From Dichomitus squalens LYAD-421 SS1 (lineage: Eukaryota; Basidiomycota; Agaricomycetes; Polyporales; Polyporaceae), in the NCBI RefSeq assembly GCF_000275845.1, contig NW_006766884.1, positions 965,469-1,006,049 on the forward strand: a stretch of DNA of 40,581 nucleotides, written 5' to 3'. The notes below the pieces were generated by a model. The model saw nothing but the letters and a program-made list of their open reading frames with translations, made no database searches and was not told where the DNA came from. This document shows positions 24,229-35,834 of this stretch, piece after piece; position 1 is the stretch's first letter; each line of letters opens with the position of its first letter. The position numbers and the translations under genes are program-made.

Positions 24229-27200
24229 ATGAAGGCTTTTCTCACCCGCTTGAACCGCGGCCTCGCGGGCGGCAGAGAGAAAGAAAGAGAGAAGGACGCC
24301 CCGAAGGAAAAGATACCCCAACTCCCTCCTCTCCCCGATTGGCCTCCAACAACACAACGCGTAGCGTCGACACCCACCTCCGTCAACTCATACAAACCTC
24401 TACCCGAACTGTCCATACGTCCACTGCCTCCCATTGGCGAGCCGTCGTCGTCTTCCACCGAATCGTCCCTTACCACAACACCGATCGCTGCACATCCATC
24501 GCTGCCTGCCACTGAAACCAAGGAGAATCTTCCTGCAGCAGCAGAGCCTAAACCCCCGTCCGCGCCGTCCTCCGAAGGGCATCAGCCGACACGCGTCGAG
24601 GGCTCGACAGATTCTACTGTTCGCAGCTCGCGCAAGACTGCGAACGGGACGAGCTCGGATGCGCAGAAGAAGGTCGCGTTCTTATCTCCTCCTCCAACAC
24701 CGGGTCCCCTCCAAGATCGCGCCCTTCCTGACGCGGACACGCCCATTCCCACCAACGGTGCGGCCAAGTCCACTGTGTCGCGTTTCCATGCTGCCCATGG
24801 CAAGGAAACGCGTGGGTCAACTTCCACTGCTGCGTCGTCCCGGACGGACGTCGCCTCGACGCTCAAGTCCAACAAGGCCACTTCCACACGGACAACCACC
24901 TCTCCGTACCCAGCCAAGAGCTACGAAGCGTCGCTACACCAGTCTTTACGTTCGGGCACTCCGTACTCCTCGATGAGCAATACCAGCAGCCGCATACTTG
25001 CCGTTCAGTCATGGAGCGAAGGCGCGGAGGAGGACCTCGTCACCAACCTCGGACAGCGAGAACGGACAAGGCAGGAGGTGTTATGGGAAATTGTCGCCAG
25101 TGAAGAACGGTGCGTATCTTGTTCGGTCTAGCTTTGTCTCGTCGCATAGTAACCTCCCTTCAGATACGTGATTGAGCTACTGAAGATGAAGGAGACTTTT
25201 ATTGAGCCCCTCCTTCACCCGTACATCACATCGTCCCCGGTGTCGTCTCCAACACCGTTAGACGTCTACGATGACCTCGCACGTTCCGATACCCCTCGAG
25301 AGTCACTAGAGCATCTTCCCATCGCCGCCCGCTTCCTCAATTCCCCTACCGGCGACCGCTCCGATTCACCGCTCCCGGTAAACGACAACTCACGAAAGGA
25401 GGATAATCACCCCAACATCGACGGAGAATCGATGGACTCTGCCGAGGAAGAGGAAGCTGAAGACCGGATGGGTGCCGCCTTCCACTCTTCACGGCAGAAG
25501 ACCGTTACTATGTCGCTGGCGGCAAAGCACAACCACCCTCGATCTCCTTACGGCACGACTGCGGCGAGGTCGGCCAAGAGCAAGCTTGGCACTTCAGTGC
25601 CCTTCCCTTCCCGGTCACATCAGTCGTTGCCCCCACCGCCCCGGACGAACTTGATGACTTCCTCGACGCAGTCTCTGGGAAGACAGTCGTTCATGGGCGA
25701 TTCCTCTCATAGGGACTACGAGCAGTCGCCTCCGTCTATGAAGACGACGGGCACTGGTACTACCCGTGTGCTCCGAAAGTTCAAGAAGAGCATTACGGGC
25801 TCCGAATCCATGATCAATGGAGCGGTGCCTCCAGCGCAGCTACCGGAAGACCTCCGCAAGTGCCTAGAAGTTATCGAGGGCGGCATTTTAGATGGCCACA
25901 TCCGTCTCAGTGAAGGCCTCCGAAAGAGGTACGAGGATCAGTACCCACTCGTTCGGTCACTGGCGGACGTATTCGTGACCAACGTAAGTGCCTATGGTAC
26001 GCTAAGCTCGACGTTCCCATGCTAACATAGCTCAGTCACATATCCTTCATGGATACGCCACCTACGTCTTGCACCTGGAACGCGCGTTGGAGCAAGTCGA
26101 CAACGCCCTGTCGACCGCAAGTGCTAGCAAGAAACCGAAGAAGCAGGATGCGGACCAGTGGCTCAAGATCTGCCAGTACTTGCAGAAGCTCGAGATCTCT
26201 GCGTCGGAAAAGGGCGAGACTGGACTGGCCATCTCGCTGTCTAAGCCGTTCCAACGGCTGCTCAAGTACCCCCTTCTCTTCCAGAACCTCCTCTACCATA
26301 CCGATCCGAGCACTTTCGAGTACGAGAGCACACTGCAGATGGTCGCCGAGGTGGAGACGATCGTCCGGAGCATTGAGGACGAGAAGATCCAAAAGGAGGA
26401 GCGCGACAAGACGCGCGACGTCTTCGCGCGCATTGAGGGCCTCGACAAGGTTAAGCAGCTCATGGTTCCCAAGCCGTCACGGGTGCTTGTTGAGGAGCGA
26501 CCTCTCGTTGGCGTCAACCCACTCACAGACCGGACGAAGTCCAGCTCGTCGCCTCCGCCCTCGTCACAGAACCCCAAGAACGTCAAGGGCAAGTCGTCTT
26601 TCAAGCGGCTTAGCGATGTCCTCCAGTCGAACAACGGGGTTGGAGGCAAGAAGGACTTGTGGCTGGTTGTGTTCAACGATGTTGTGTTGCGCTGTCAGCG
26701 GACAGGCACTACGTCATTGCCGTTGGTGTCGGGCAATGGGAATTCACGCGCGAATTCACTTCCCGAGCTCCAAGGGAAGGCGAAGTACGCCACGACAGGG
26801 CGAAGAGGCCCAAGTACCAAGCCCCGAAATCTATACAAGTTCTTGAAGGTCAGTAATCATCGTCATGCCTGTTGACCGTAACGCTCAGTCGTATCAGATC
26901 GAGACTTGGGATATCGGTGATGTTGTGCAACCTCGGGAAGGAGTTGTCTCTATGGAGGAGTACGTTCGCAATCTCCATAGTGCCCTGCCTGCCAGTGATG
27001 CTTACGTCAAGCTGTAGTGTTGTCAAGTCACGACAGCAGGTACATTCGGGCGTTCAGCCCCGCATAGTTCCTATGCCTACGGAAGAGGAGGAGGAAGCCG
27101 CAAACGATTCGGACGACTCCGACCGCAAGAGTAAGATGAGCTTCTCCTATTGGGGCGCGGACAAGGTGACGCTCCAGAAGCCCATCGTGAAACCCAAGCC

Positions 27201-27633
27201 TCCTCCTGTCAACGGTGGTCGTCGAACAGCAACGCCGACTACGGCATACGCGCGGGAATCGTCTGCGAACGCGAAGTTCGGCACCCGCCTTGTTCAGGAC
27301 GCCCCACATCACGTACCTCGTCCGGCGAGTCGGCGCACAGGGTCGACGCCGGTCAATCGCAAGGTGACGCCTCACTCCGACGAAGGACATTCCGTCAAGG
27401 TGACCGTTACGCGGGAACGTCCGACTTGGGATAGCAGTACTCGCGCGGTCGGCACCCCTCAACCCACCAAACGCACCCGTAACGTCTCGCAGACAAGCGC
27501 AGCCACACGCGTCACGACAACACCCAATACCAACAAAACCCTCGGTTCTCCTGCACCTTCGGAAGACTCCGGCGTGGGTTTCATCCGTAACATCGTCAAC
27601 CAAGACCCTTCCTTGAATCGTTTGATTCCATAG
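24229..27633 (+). CDS. DH-PH RhoGEF-like protein
   Basis: Guanine-nucleotide exchange factor candidate for Rho/Cdc42-type GTPases, controlling polarity and the actin cytoskeleton. Five exons: 24229-25109, 25164-25983, 26036-26848, 26889-26959, 27018-27633. Total 3201 nt, 1066 aa. Residues 1-280 are Ser/Thr/Pro-rich. The DH domain begins near residue 285 (VLWEIVASEERYVIELLKMK) and resumes at LRKCLEVIEGGILDGHIRL, after about 180 low-complexity residues; it continues through ADVFVTNSHILHGYATY and then SKPFQRLLKYPLLFQNLLYHT, the conserved last DH helix. A PH-like segment follows (KKDLWLVVFNDVVLRC). The tail is acidic (EEEEEAANDSDDSD) and then basic. Exon 4 is 71 nt; joining it to exon 5 gives SMEDVVKSRQQ. 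All introns are GT-AG. The interrupted DH core is unusual. Confidence 0.92.
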
Positions 27634-28222
27634 ATTATGCTATGGCTTTTCCTGTCCCATAACCAATATTCTCACGCTTCTTTTACGCCTTTACGGAATA
27701 GTTCACGACCAACTCTGTCCCATCTCTATGATCTTTGCACAGGCCGTTCTTGTCGTGCTGATATGCTGTTACATCCTTGTTCATGTTCTCGTCTACTCTC
27801 ATCGTCTATTGCCCATTGTTCGTTGTTACTTGTCATCCAGTACCCCACAATTCACGATACCGTATCACTCCTTATTCTCTTTATTCAGGCACGCGTTCCC
27901 GCTAATTATCGTTCGTCGTCCTGTCCGCTCGCTCACTCTTGCTGTCCATCTCACAGCTCACCGTCCCCCGTTAAACAGCTGCATGCCAAGGTTATCACCA
28001 CCTGGATTTCTTTATCCATCGACATCTCAGTCTCCTCCGAGTATGCGCATATATGCACCTGCATTACGCTCTGGTTACCCCCCAACCCTCCGCACGGACA
28101 TGGCATGCACACACGCTCCTTCCCTCTCGTTGTCAGAGTATAATATCGTCTAGATTCCCGTTGTAGCAATCTTACACTTGGCAATGCTTCTACCCTTCGA
28201 CCCCCATCCACCTAGCGACCTC
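27634..28222. other. Convergent intergenic region
   Basis: About 590 bp between the ends of the RhoGEF and asparagine synthetase genes. It is pyrimidine-rich on the plus strand, consistent with 3' UTRs. Open frames here (27637-28153) lack motifs. Confidence 0.5.
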
Positions 28223-30659
28223 TTAACTGTCAGCTGCTGTGTACGCGGCATTGTGTATACTGACGCTCCGGCCGCTCGGGTCGGACGAGCATCCCCAGTC
28301 GCCACGCGGTATCCACCTGGCAAGTGATTCAGTCACAAATTCACGTTATGTTCACACGAGATTGGACGAGGACTAAGTCACGAGAACTCACCTAACGGCG
28401 GTCGCAGCCGCAGCCGGAGGGAACATACCTACACAGGGACGCCGTCGCGTGAAGCGCATAAATCAGATGAGAGGAAATGGTAGCGAGAGAACGGGAGGTA
28501 CGCACTGTCGAAGACGTCGCGGATGAAGTACGCTTCTTTGGTATCAGGTGTGCTCTCAGGCCAGCGTTCCGCCCGCTTCGCGAAGGCCTCGTCGGACACC
28601 ACGGCGGCTGCATGGTCCTTGATACTGCGCAACAGAGAGGCGAGAGGTCAGAGTCAAGAGGCGCACGGGGGCGGGCAGAATATAGGGACGGAGACACGTA
28701 CCCATCGATCCACGAATATCCTACCCCGTCGGAGAATTGCTCCTTCTGCCGCCAGAGGATGGACTTGGGAAGATAAGGCTGAACATCGGGAAAATGATAA
28801 ACCAGTAGGACACAAAGCAGAGGATGAAGACGCGGCGTACCTTGCCATCTGGCGAGCAGTCGAATGCTTTTCGGAGGATGTACTGCAGGCGCGAGTCAGC
28901 GAAGAAATTAACGAACACATGGCCAAGCGGCACGTGCCTTCTCCATCTTGGGGCGACCGTCCTCGTCGACCTCCTGTGCCGAGCCCTTGCTGAACATCTT
29001 CTCCCTCGGGTCGATGTTCATGGCGACCTCAAGGAACGCCTTGTCTAGGAACGGTACACGAGCTTCGAGACCCCAAGCCATTGTTGACCTGCATGTATTC
29101 AGCATGCCGTCCTGTTCACGATGGCAGGTATGACTCACTTGTTAGCGCGAAGACAATCAGCAGTATGTAGGTTCTTGACCCGCTTCACGCACTCTTGGTG
29201 GAAAGATCTCGGGTCCGGAGCAGCGTGGAAGTATAGATATCCTGCATTCACTTGTCAGGCGATCGGCTTAACGCATCGGACGGAGGACACTCACCGCCGA
29301 AGATCTCGTCGCTACCCTCTCCACTGAGAACCATCTTAACACCCATGGCCTTGATCTTCCGACTGAGGAGGTACATAGGTGTGCTCGCGCGAACCGTCGT
29401 GACGTCGTATGTCTCGAGGTGGTAAATCACATCGGGAATGGCATCGAGGCCCTCCTGCACAGTGAAAGTATACTCGTGGTGTACAGTTCCCAGATAGTGC
29501 GCCGCTTTTCGCGCGGCGAGCAGGTCGGGCGAATTCTCCAGACCGATGGAAAATGAATGCAGCTGGGGCCACGCCATGATGGTCTCTGCGGGCAACATCT
29601 GTTAGCAACTGGTCGATGTCCAAAGTGACAGACCAGGGAACGTACGAGCCTCGTCAACGCCATCCTCTCCAGGTGTGGGCGGACCGCTTTTCGATTCCTG
29701 CAGCCTCCGTTTTCTCGCCTCCGCCTGAGCCATAGCGACCTTCTCCGTCTCGCGCGCGGCAATGGACGCGATCAGACTGCTGTCCAGACCGCCGCTGAGC
29801 AGCACACCGTACGGCACCTCGGACATGAGGCGCTTCCTGACGGCCTCCTCCAAGCTCTCGCGCAGCAGCTTCAGGTCCACAGGTTTGTCCGGAATGACGG
29901 CTTCCGGGCCATCAAGGTCCCCGTTCCACCACGTAGGCTGGAAATAGCGCGTCGTCGACTGGTCACGCGAGTCGTAGACGTGGCCAGGGGGGAAGGAGAT
30001 GATCTTGTCGCACAGATCGGTAAGCGCCTTCAGCTCGGACGCGAAGAACGTCGCGCCGGGGCGTTGGGAGTTCCAGCCCTGGTAGAGGGTAGTAATGCCG
30101 ATCGGGTCGCGCGCAGCGATGATACGCGAGGGCGTGACGGACTCGTCGAGGAGAACGAACGAGTACATGCCATCGAGGAGGTTGCATAGCTCCTTGTCGT
30201 GCTCTTGGTACTGCGCGTGTGCGAGATGAGCACGCGACTCATGGTAGAGGAGAGATACGGGACTTAGGGCGGGGAAACGTACCAAGGGAATAATGACCTC
30301 GCAGTCCGAGTGTGTCTTGAACTTGTACGAGTTCTTGAGGCTCGCGCGCAGCTTGATGTGGTTGTAAATCTCGCCGTTCACGGCGAGGATGATCTTGCCA
30401 TCGTTGCTAACGAGGGGCTGAGCGCCAGTGTCTGCGAAAGGGGTAATGAGCCATTAACCTCCTCGCAAGCGATTACACTGGGCCATGTCTCACCGACACC
30501 GACAATGGCAAGACGTTCGTGAGCGAGGATGGTCTGCTTGCCGCTGTAGCAACCGGACCAGTCAGGACCGCGATGGCGGATTTTCTTCGAGCAGGCGATG
30601 AGCTTGGGGCGCTCCGCGCTGGGGTTATCAATGCCGTGTGCAATGACGATTCCGCACAT
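28223..30659 (-). CDS. ASN1: Asparagine synthetase (glutamine-hydrolysing)
   Basis: Makes asparagine from aspartate, glutamine and ATP in the cytosol. Eleven exons: 30494-30659, 30283-30431, 29646-30210, 29295-29585, 29139-29241, 28938-29088, 28841-28882, 28702-28778, 28506-28624, 28392-28428, 28223-28316. Total 1794 nt, 597 aa. The glutaminase domain starts MCGIV with nucleophile C2 exposed after Met removal, then [10 protein letters not shown] and VNGEIYNH. The synthetase domain has the PP-loop LLSGGLDSS (S244-S249 core), [20 protein letters not shown] and [11 protein letters not shown]. Exon 10 reads [12 protein letters not shown] and joins the conserved [17 protein letters not shown] tail. 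The intron after exon 6 (28937-28883) needs a GC donor (AAG/GCACGT) to join KMEK to YILRKAF. A TGACTC motif lies about 105 bp upstream of the start. Confidence 0.97.
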
Positions 30660-31170
30660 AGCGCGTAGGATGACGTGCAGTCAGAAGGGGTGCTGGATGG
30701 GCGGCCGCGGGTCAAAACTTGGTTGCTGAGTGCCTATAAGGAAGAGAGAGCAGCGGGGTAATGACTCGGACGGGGGCAGCATGGTTTATCAAATAATAAT
30801 ATCTCGAGGAACGGAACGGAGAGATTAGATATGCTCGCATTCCGAGATATGTATACCAGACATCGGGAATAGATCTCCGCGTTCTTGGCACCGGCCAGTT
30901 CCGAGGCTCCTCCTCGAGAATGAGTCCAGAATATTCGTTTACTCCGACAAAGCAACGAATAGCACGACTCAAGCGGATCGTGAAACGTGGCGTGCAGAGG
31001 TATATTGCACAGGAAACCCTGGAGATATCACGACGATTGTATAAGTACGAGGCTGGGGCTTCACAAAGCGTGCTTCGTCAAAGACGAAATGATGTCTGGC
31101 AAACATAACACAGTATATTCAAGGCCACGTTAATCGACTTGGCCAACACTCCGCTCGCGAGGATCCTCTA
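30660..31170. other. Intergenic region upstream of asparagine synthetase
   Basis: About 510 bp between the 5' end of asparagine synthetase and the 3' end of the first aldo/keto reductase, both on the minus strand. It carries the asparagine synthetase promoter; apart from the TGACTC site nothing distinct is seen. Confidence 0.5.
30762..30767 (+). promoter_or_regulatory. Candidate Gcn4/CpcA-type response element
   Basis: TGACTC, the core of the general amino-acid-control element, lies about 103-108 bp upstream of the asparagine synthetase start. Asparagine synthetase is a Gcn4 target in yeast, so the place is sensible. A six-base match alone is weak evidence. Confidence 0.35.
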
Positions 31171-32656
31171 TCAACCCCAGAGGTGGAGGACCTTGGGGTC
31201 AACAGAGTCAAAGTAACGACCACCCTTGATAGGCGTCCTCGCGAGGATCTCGTCGATTTCTGCAAGCTCAGCGGCGGTGAGCTCGATCTCGCCGGCCGCG
31301 ATATTCTCCAAGGTACGCTTCTTGACGCTGTAGCATTTTCACTCGATGAGTCAGCGGTCCTGGAAGAAATGACTCCGAGAACTTACGAGGATCCAGGGAG
31401 GGGGATGACGTGCGGTCCGAGCGAGGCGACCCAGGCGATAGCAAGCTGGCCCGGAGTGATACCCTTCCTTTCCGCGATGGCCTTGACGGCATCGACGAGG
31501 GCGAGGTTGTGCTTGAAATTCTCTTCCTGGAACCGCGTCATGCGGCGACGCATGTCATTCTCTGGATGGTATTTCTGTGAGACCCTTAAGGGAGAGCAAT
31601 GCAAAGGAAACTACCTACGAGGCAAATCATCGAGGCTCTTGATACTGCCAGTCAAGAAGCCTCGACCCAAAGGTGAGTATCCAACGACAGCGACGCCAAG
31701 TTCCTTCGCGGTTTCGATGACTGTTGATAATGATGTTGATCGACGGACCATATCTATCAGTTGCTCTTTGGTTGACACGCACCCTTCTTGGTCTCCTCCT
31801 CATACGACCACAGGCTGACTTCGATCTCAACAGCCGTGACCGGATGGATGGCGTGAGCCTTTCTGAGGGTTGCGGCGCTGCATTCCGACAAGCCGAGGTG
31901 CTGGAAATGACCCTCATTCTTGAGTTCAACAAGAGTCTTGATTACGTCCTCAAGGGGAACATTAGAGGGCACACGAGCCGTCTCGAAGAGATCCATCTTC
32001 TTGATACCGCCCAGCTTCTCGTTGATGAAGGTGACGCTTCGCCTGAGGTTTTCTGCGCTGAATCGAAGTCAATGCAAAGTAAGAAGGCGTGTGAATTTGT
32101 GACACTCACGAGCCATCCGGGACCAACTGCCGGGCAGCAAGCCCTCCCTAGATAGCGAAGTCAGCGATGTTCCGGAGACGGGGCAGGAGTGAGGAAATAC
32201 CTTGACCGAAAGAAAGGTCTTGTCAGCGTAGTCGGGATACTTTTGGTAGAATCGCGCAAGTAACTCGAGATTCGCCGGCGACTGGTCCGGGCCATAAAAC
32301 TCGCCTGATACAGTATGAACAAAGATATATACTGATCTCGAGAACGCGAGCTTACCGCTGTTGAGGAACATTTTCACGCCAGGCGGCAGGGAATCGACAC
32401 CAGCCTTGATAGCCTCGAATGCCTCCTCGTCTGGAAGGGGGTGTTTGGGATCCCTCCACCTAGACCAGATCGTCAGTCGTTACCGTTGTCAGCGGTTGAG
32501 ACATGGCGTACGTCATCATCATGAGACCATGCTATGTGTACCAGGGGTGTGAGATATAGGGGTGCAGGTATCCTCACAGTGCGTACTTACGGCGACCTTG
32601 CCCACGGTAACATCGGTAGCGGTTCCGCCAAGCTTGGCAGTCTTGGTTACGGTCAT
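31171..32656 (-). CDS. Aldo/keto reductase (pyridoxal-reductase-like)
   Basis: NADPH-dependent (beta/alpha)8-barrel oxidoreductase. Nine exons: 32591-32656, 32512-32531, 32356-32459, 32201-32304, 32110-32147, 31783-32057, 31619-31720, 31387-31561, 31171-31327. Total 1041 nt, 346 aa, normal for the family. The catalytic tetrad is complete: D51 (AGVDSLP), Y67 (SGEFYG), K98 (LSVKGG) and H164 (FQHLGLSE). Cofactor-side blocks include GYSPLGRGFLTG and GPHVIPLPGSS. The general layout fits the pyridoxal reductase/YakC-like group (AKR8-type), but the substrate is not fixed by sequence. Exon 2 is 20 nt. All introns are GT-AG. A TATA-like box lies about 95 bp upstream. A damaged paralogue lies at 38940-40180. 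Confidence 0.93.
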
Positions 32657-32749
32657 CTTTCTGGAGGGACACGTACGAAGCTATGGAGCAGAGGATGCGA
32701 AGGGATTCGGAGGTTGGAGAATGCAAGTACATCCTGTTCGCGCTGGCCA

Positions 32750-32757
32750 TTTATATA
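32750..32757 (-). promoter_or_regulatory. TATA-like box of the aldo/keto reductase
   Basis: The minus strand reads TATATAAA here, about 95 bp upstream of the ATG at 32656, a usual spacing for a fungal core promoter. It is the clearest TATA element seen in the window. Confidence 0.5.
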
Positions 32758-33719
32758 CGGGGCGACATAGCTGTTGGACGAGATATGGGAAAAAGGAGAC
32801 GTCATGGAACATTCCATCGAAATTAGGCACAGTGCACAAGTCCGCTGACTTGATCGATTGAGTTTGAGACTAGTGTAGAGGACTTGAGCACTCTGGCGAC
32901 GCGATGGACGGTGGCGGCTCTTTCGAACGCCGCAAGGACGCGTTTGCGCCGCGCGTTGTCGGCAGCTTGTCGCGGGACAGCTTGCCCTGATTTTACGCTG
33001 GCCGCAGGCATGTTGACCCTTCGAGAAGCCCCCGATCGGTATACCTCTGTGGAGTCGAGTAATGCCTTCGGGATTGAAGGTGGGTGCATATAGGAGTGCG
33101 TCCGAGTCAACTTCCACTCAGTACGACGATCGTCTGACGAGGTGCTTTGTCAGCGGCTCTTCAAATGGCAGCTGCTCTTACAAAATCATAATTAATCATT
33201 AACTACTTACTATGTCTTTGTCCGCCGAAGTAACGTCACTCAACAGCCATGAGCGAATGGTTGGTATGGAATGGTTCAGACATGTTGCTTTGATCCTAGC
33301 GGTCTCATTGCGGCCAGAAGGATGTGAACGTACATGACACTGGTGCGTCCCCCGCAGTTCTTCCTGATATCTGGCTAACCAGGGCGGCGCCCTTTCAGTA
33401 CGGCAGCTGGTCCACATGAACGTTCGCTATCTCAGCTGTCTATGTTCGGGTCTCCGACCGCGCGACCCTTGCGAACCAGACATCGCGAGCAAGTTCTGGC
33501 GCCATCGACAATTCCCAGCGTAACAGAAGAGAACGTGGCCAGCGAAGAGAAGAGACGCTCATAACAACGCATGCTTCAGGAGGTTTTCTCGTTGCCAAAG
33601 TCACCCAAGCCGTGAAACTTCTATTCCGTCGTCTGCGGTGACGTCGGACGTCTTGTGTCCCGCGCACCCACGCCGTAGGCCCGTGTACGCAGGCCCGGAA
33701 TCGCTCGTTGGGAAGCCAT

Positions 33720-33738
33720 CCGGTGCATCATGCACCGG
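33720..33738. repeat. Perfect 19-bp hairpin
   Basis: CCGGTGCAT and its exact complement ATGCACCGG are separated by one base. It lies in non-coding DNA upstream of DUF6533 gene A. It may be a protein-binding palindrome or chance; no flanking element was recognised. Confidence 0.45.
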
Positions 33739-34128
33739 ACGGGGTCTTTGACACGCCGGGACTGAGCTCTTGTCCACGGCACCGCAAGTGTCCTAGCAGC
33801 GCTGCTTTGTCCAAGCCCCTTCGTCCAGAGCGGGAAGATGCATACCACGATACACCGATGACTGCAGATATGCAAACGCTCCTCCGGGTACCTGCGGTCT
33901 AACCCTGCCAATTTGGGAAGCCAGAATCCCGAATGGTACTGGATATAGCTACCCGGCTATGTGTCCTGGACCGCTGGGCGCTGTTACGTCAAACGCCGCT
34001 AGGGTTCGGTTGACACCGTCTGTGGATGCAGTTGCGATGTCATACCCGGACTCATGTAGGCGTTTCCCAACCCTTGCCACACCCTCTCGAAACGTCACTC
34101 TGTACCTGGTCTGGTACCGTCCTCAGCT

Positions 34129-35834
34129 ATGGTCGATGCGTCCGTGGTGAACTCGTCAGTCGATTGCATAAACCTACATCTCCTGTCTTGATTCTGATCG
34201 ACATCTTCGCAGGGTCAAGTCCTCTTTGTGGAATAACTTTCTATCCGTAGTAGCATTCGGTGCGTCTCCACTCATATGTTCGTGCCTATTGTCCAGATAC
34301 AAGCGTTTCCCAGCTCTCTTATACTACGACTATGCGTTGACACTCGGAGATGAAGTCGAGTACTTCTGGAAGTCGGCCGGTTTCTCTCTGTCTTCAACTC
34401 TGTTCGTGTTCAACCGCTACTTTGGTCTAATCGGCACGTTCCCTATCGTTTTCGAATATTTCGCTCATTTACCGGAGCATGTAAGCTATCTCCTAGCCCT
34501 GACGGGAGCAGCTTCTGATTGATTGACATTTCTTCAGGAGTAAGTTTGTCTCAGCACAACGCGAGTGACCCTGACAATCCCACATTCTGTGTCTATTCAA
34601 GATGCCGGCTACTACAAACCTACCACCAAGTCTTCTCGGTCGTAACGCAAGGTGTCATCGCAAGTGAGTCACCCGCCTTTGCCTCACACCCTTGGTTTGA
34701 CGTCGGGCAGCGATTCTGTTGCTTCGCACGTATGCCTTGTACGAACGGAAGAAATCGGTTCTTGTGCTTCTCGTCGTGACCCTTGTTGCTGTCGCTCTTG
34801 TGTGCCTGGTAAGTGGGACGAATTGCCGGTCGAGAACTCAACTCGGAACTTTCCATTCCAGGTGGCAACGATGACCGTGAACAGTCCAGTAGCAACACCG
34901 AACACACCCGTACAACGCCCCAGCGGCGGGTGCGATCTCGCTCTCACCGAAGAACAGTGAGGACAAATCTTCCGCGTTGTGTTCCGTGATCGGTCTCTTT
35001 GACATCTGAATAATAGGGGCATCCGTATGTTGCTGCCACATCGATGACATGTGGTGACTTCTCGTATTGAAGGCTTCGCCGTCAGATCTCGCCATCGAGT
35101 GGTGTGCAATGCTGTGGTTTGACACGACTGTCTTTCTGCTCACCCTGGCGCGTGCATTGCGCATGCACCGGCGGCTATCGGGTGGCATTGTGAATCTTCT
35201 GTTCCGTGATGGTGAGGCGCACTTCTGGTATATCGATCCTGCAATCATATACTCATCATCATGCACAGGTACCATCTACTATGGGTGAGTGGATGTGTGT
35301 ATCCACAATGTGGTTGGGGCTCCTTCATATGCGGAACGTGGCAGCATACTGGTTGTGTTCAATGTATCGAACATCATCACATTCTTGGTAAGCCTTGACA
35401 TGCAACGCCAGTTCACTCCAGTGCTCATCCATTCCTGTACACAGGCAGTCCCGGTACGTGGCCCGTTCGCAGCAGACGGCATATATGAGCACGCCTCATG
35501 ACATGCCCATAGGCCGGTTCGAAGAAGGGGATCGTAACCACCTTGACGAATGCGTCAGCCTATCTCCTCTCCGTCAGATGATCAGCTGACGATGGTTGCC
35601 TCCAGACTATCCACCACGCTTACCTCCCGTCTCGTTCTCAATCTCCGTGGCATCGGATCGCGAAAGTGGGACCGCCGTACAGCGGATGAAGAGAACAGCA
35701 CGATGAAGTACAGAATTCCACCCAACGGGGAACCATTCGTCTCCCACTTGATATTCGCTTCTCCAACCACCTCTTTGATGGAGGGCTCTAGGAGCTACGC
35801 AGTGAGCCATGACGCTGAAGCGAGCATGGGATGA
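34129..35834 (+). CDS. DUF6533 multi-pass membrane protein, gene A
   Basis: Thirteen exons: 34129-34154, 34213-34259, 34314-34480, 34555-34663, 34711-34808, 34862-34956, 35017-35024, 35086-35211, 35269-35284, 35345-35387, 35445-35453, 35513-35553, 35606-35834. Total 1014 nt, 337 aa. Residues 25-80 form the DUF6533 block: YYDYALTLGDEVEYFWK, then LFVFNRYFGL. Later hydrophobic segments (ILLLRTYALYERKK with the next stretch; LAIEWCAMLWFDTTVFLLTLA; ILVVFNVSNIITFL) suggest several membrane helices, and LLFRDG/GTIYYG precedes the last one. The family is large in mushroom-forming fungi and has no established function. Exons of 8, 16 and 9 nt are supported by the aligned exons of gene B. The first exon (MVDASVVNS) is the least certain. 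All introns are GT-AG. Confidence 0.83.

Larger units (their letters stand above)
32657..34128. other. Divergent intergenic region
   Basis: About 1.5 kb between the start of the reductase (-) and the start of DUF6533 gene A (+). Open frames on both strands (for example 32653-33117 minus and 33621-33911 minus) lack motifs. It holds a TATA-like box for the reductase and a perfect 19-bp hairpin at 33720-33738. Confidence 0.5.
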
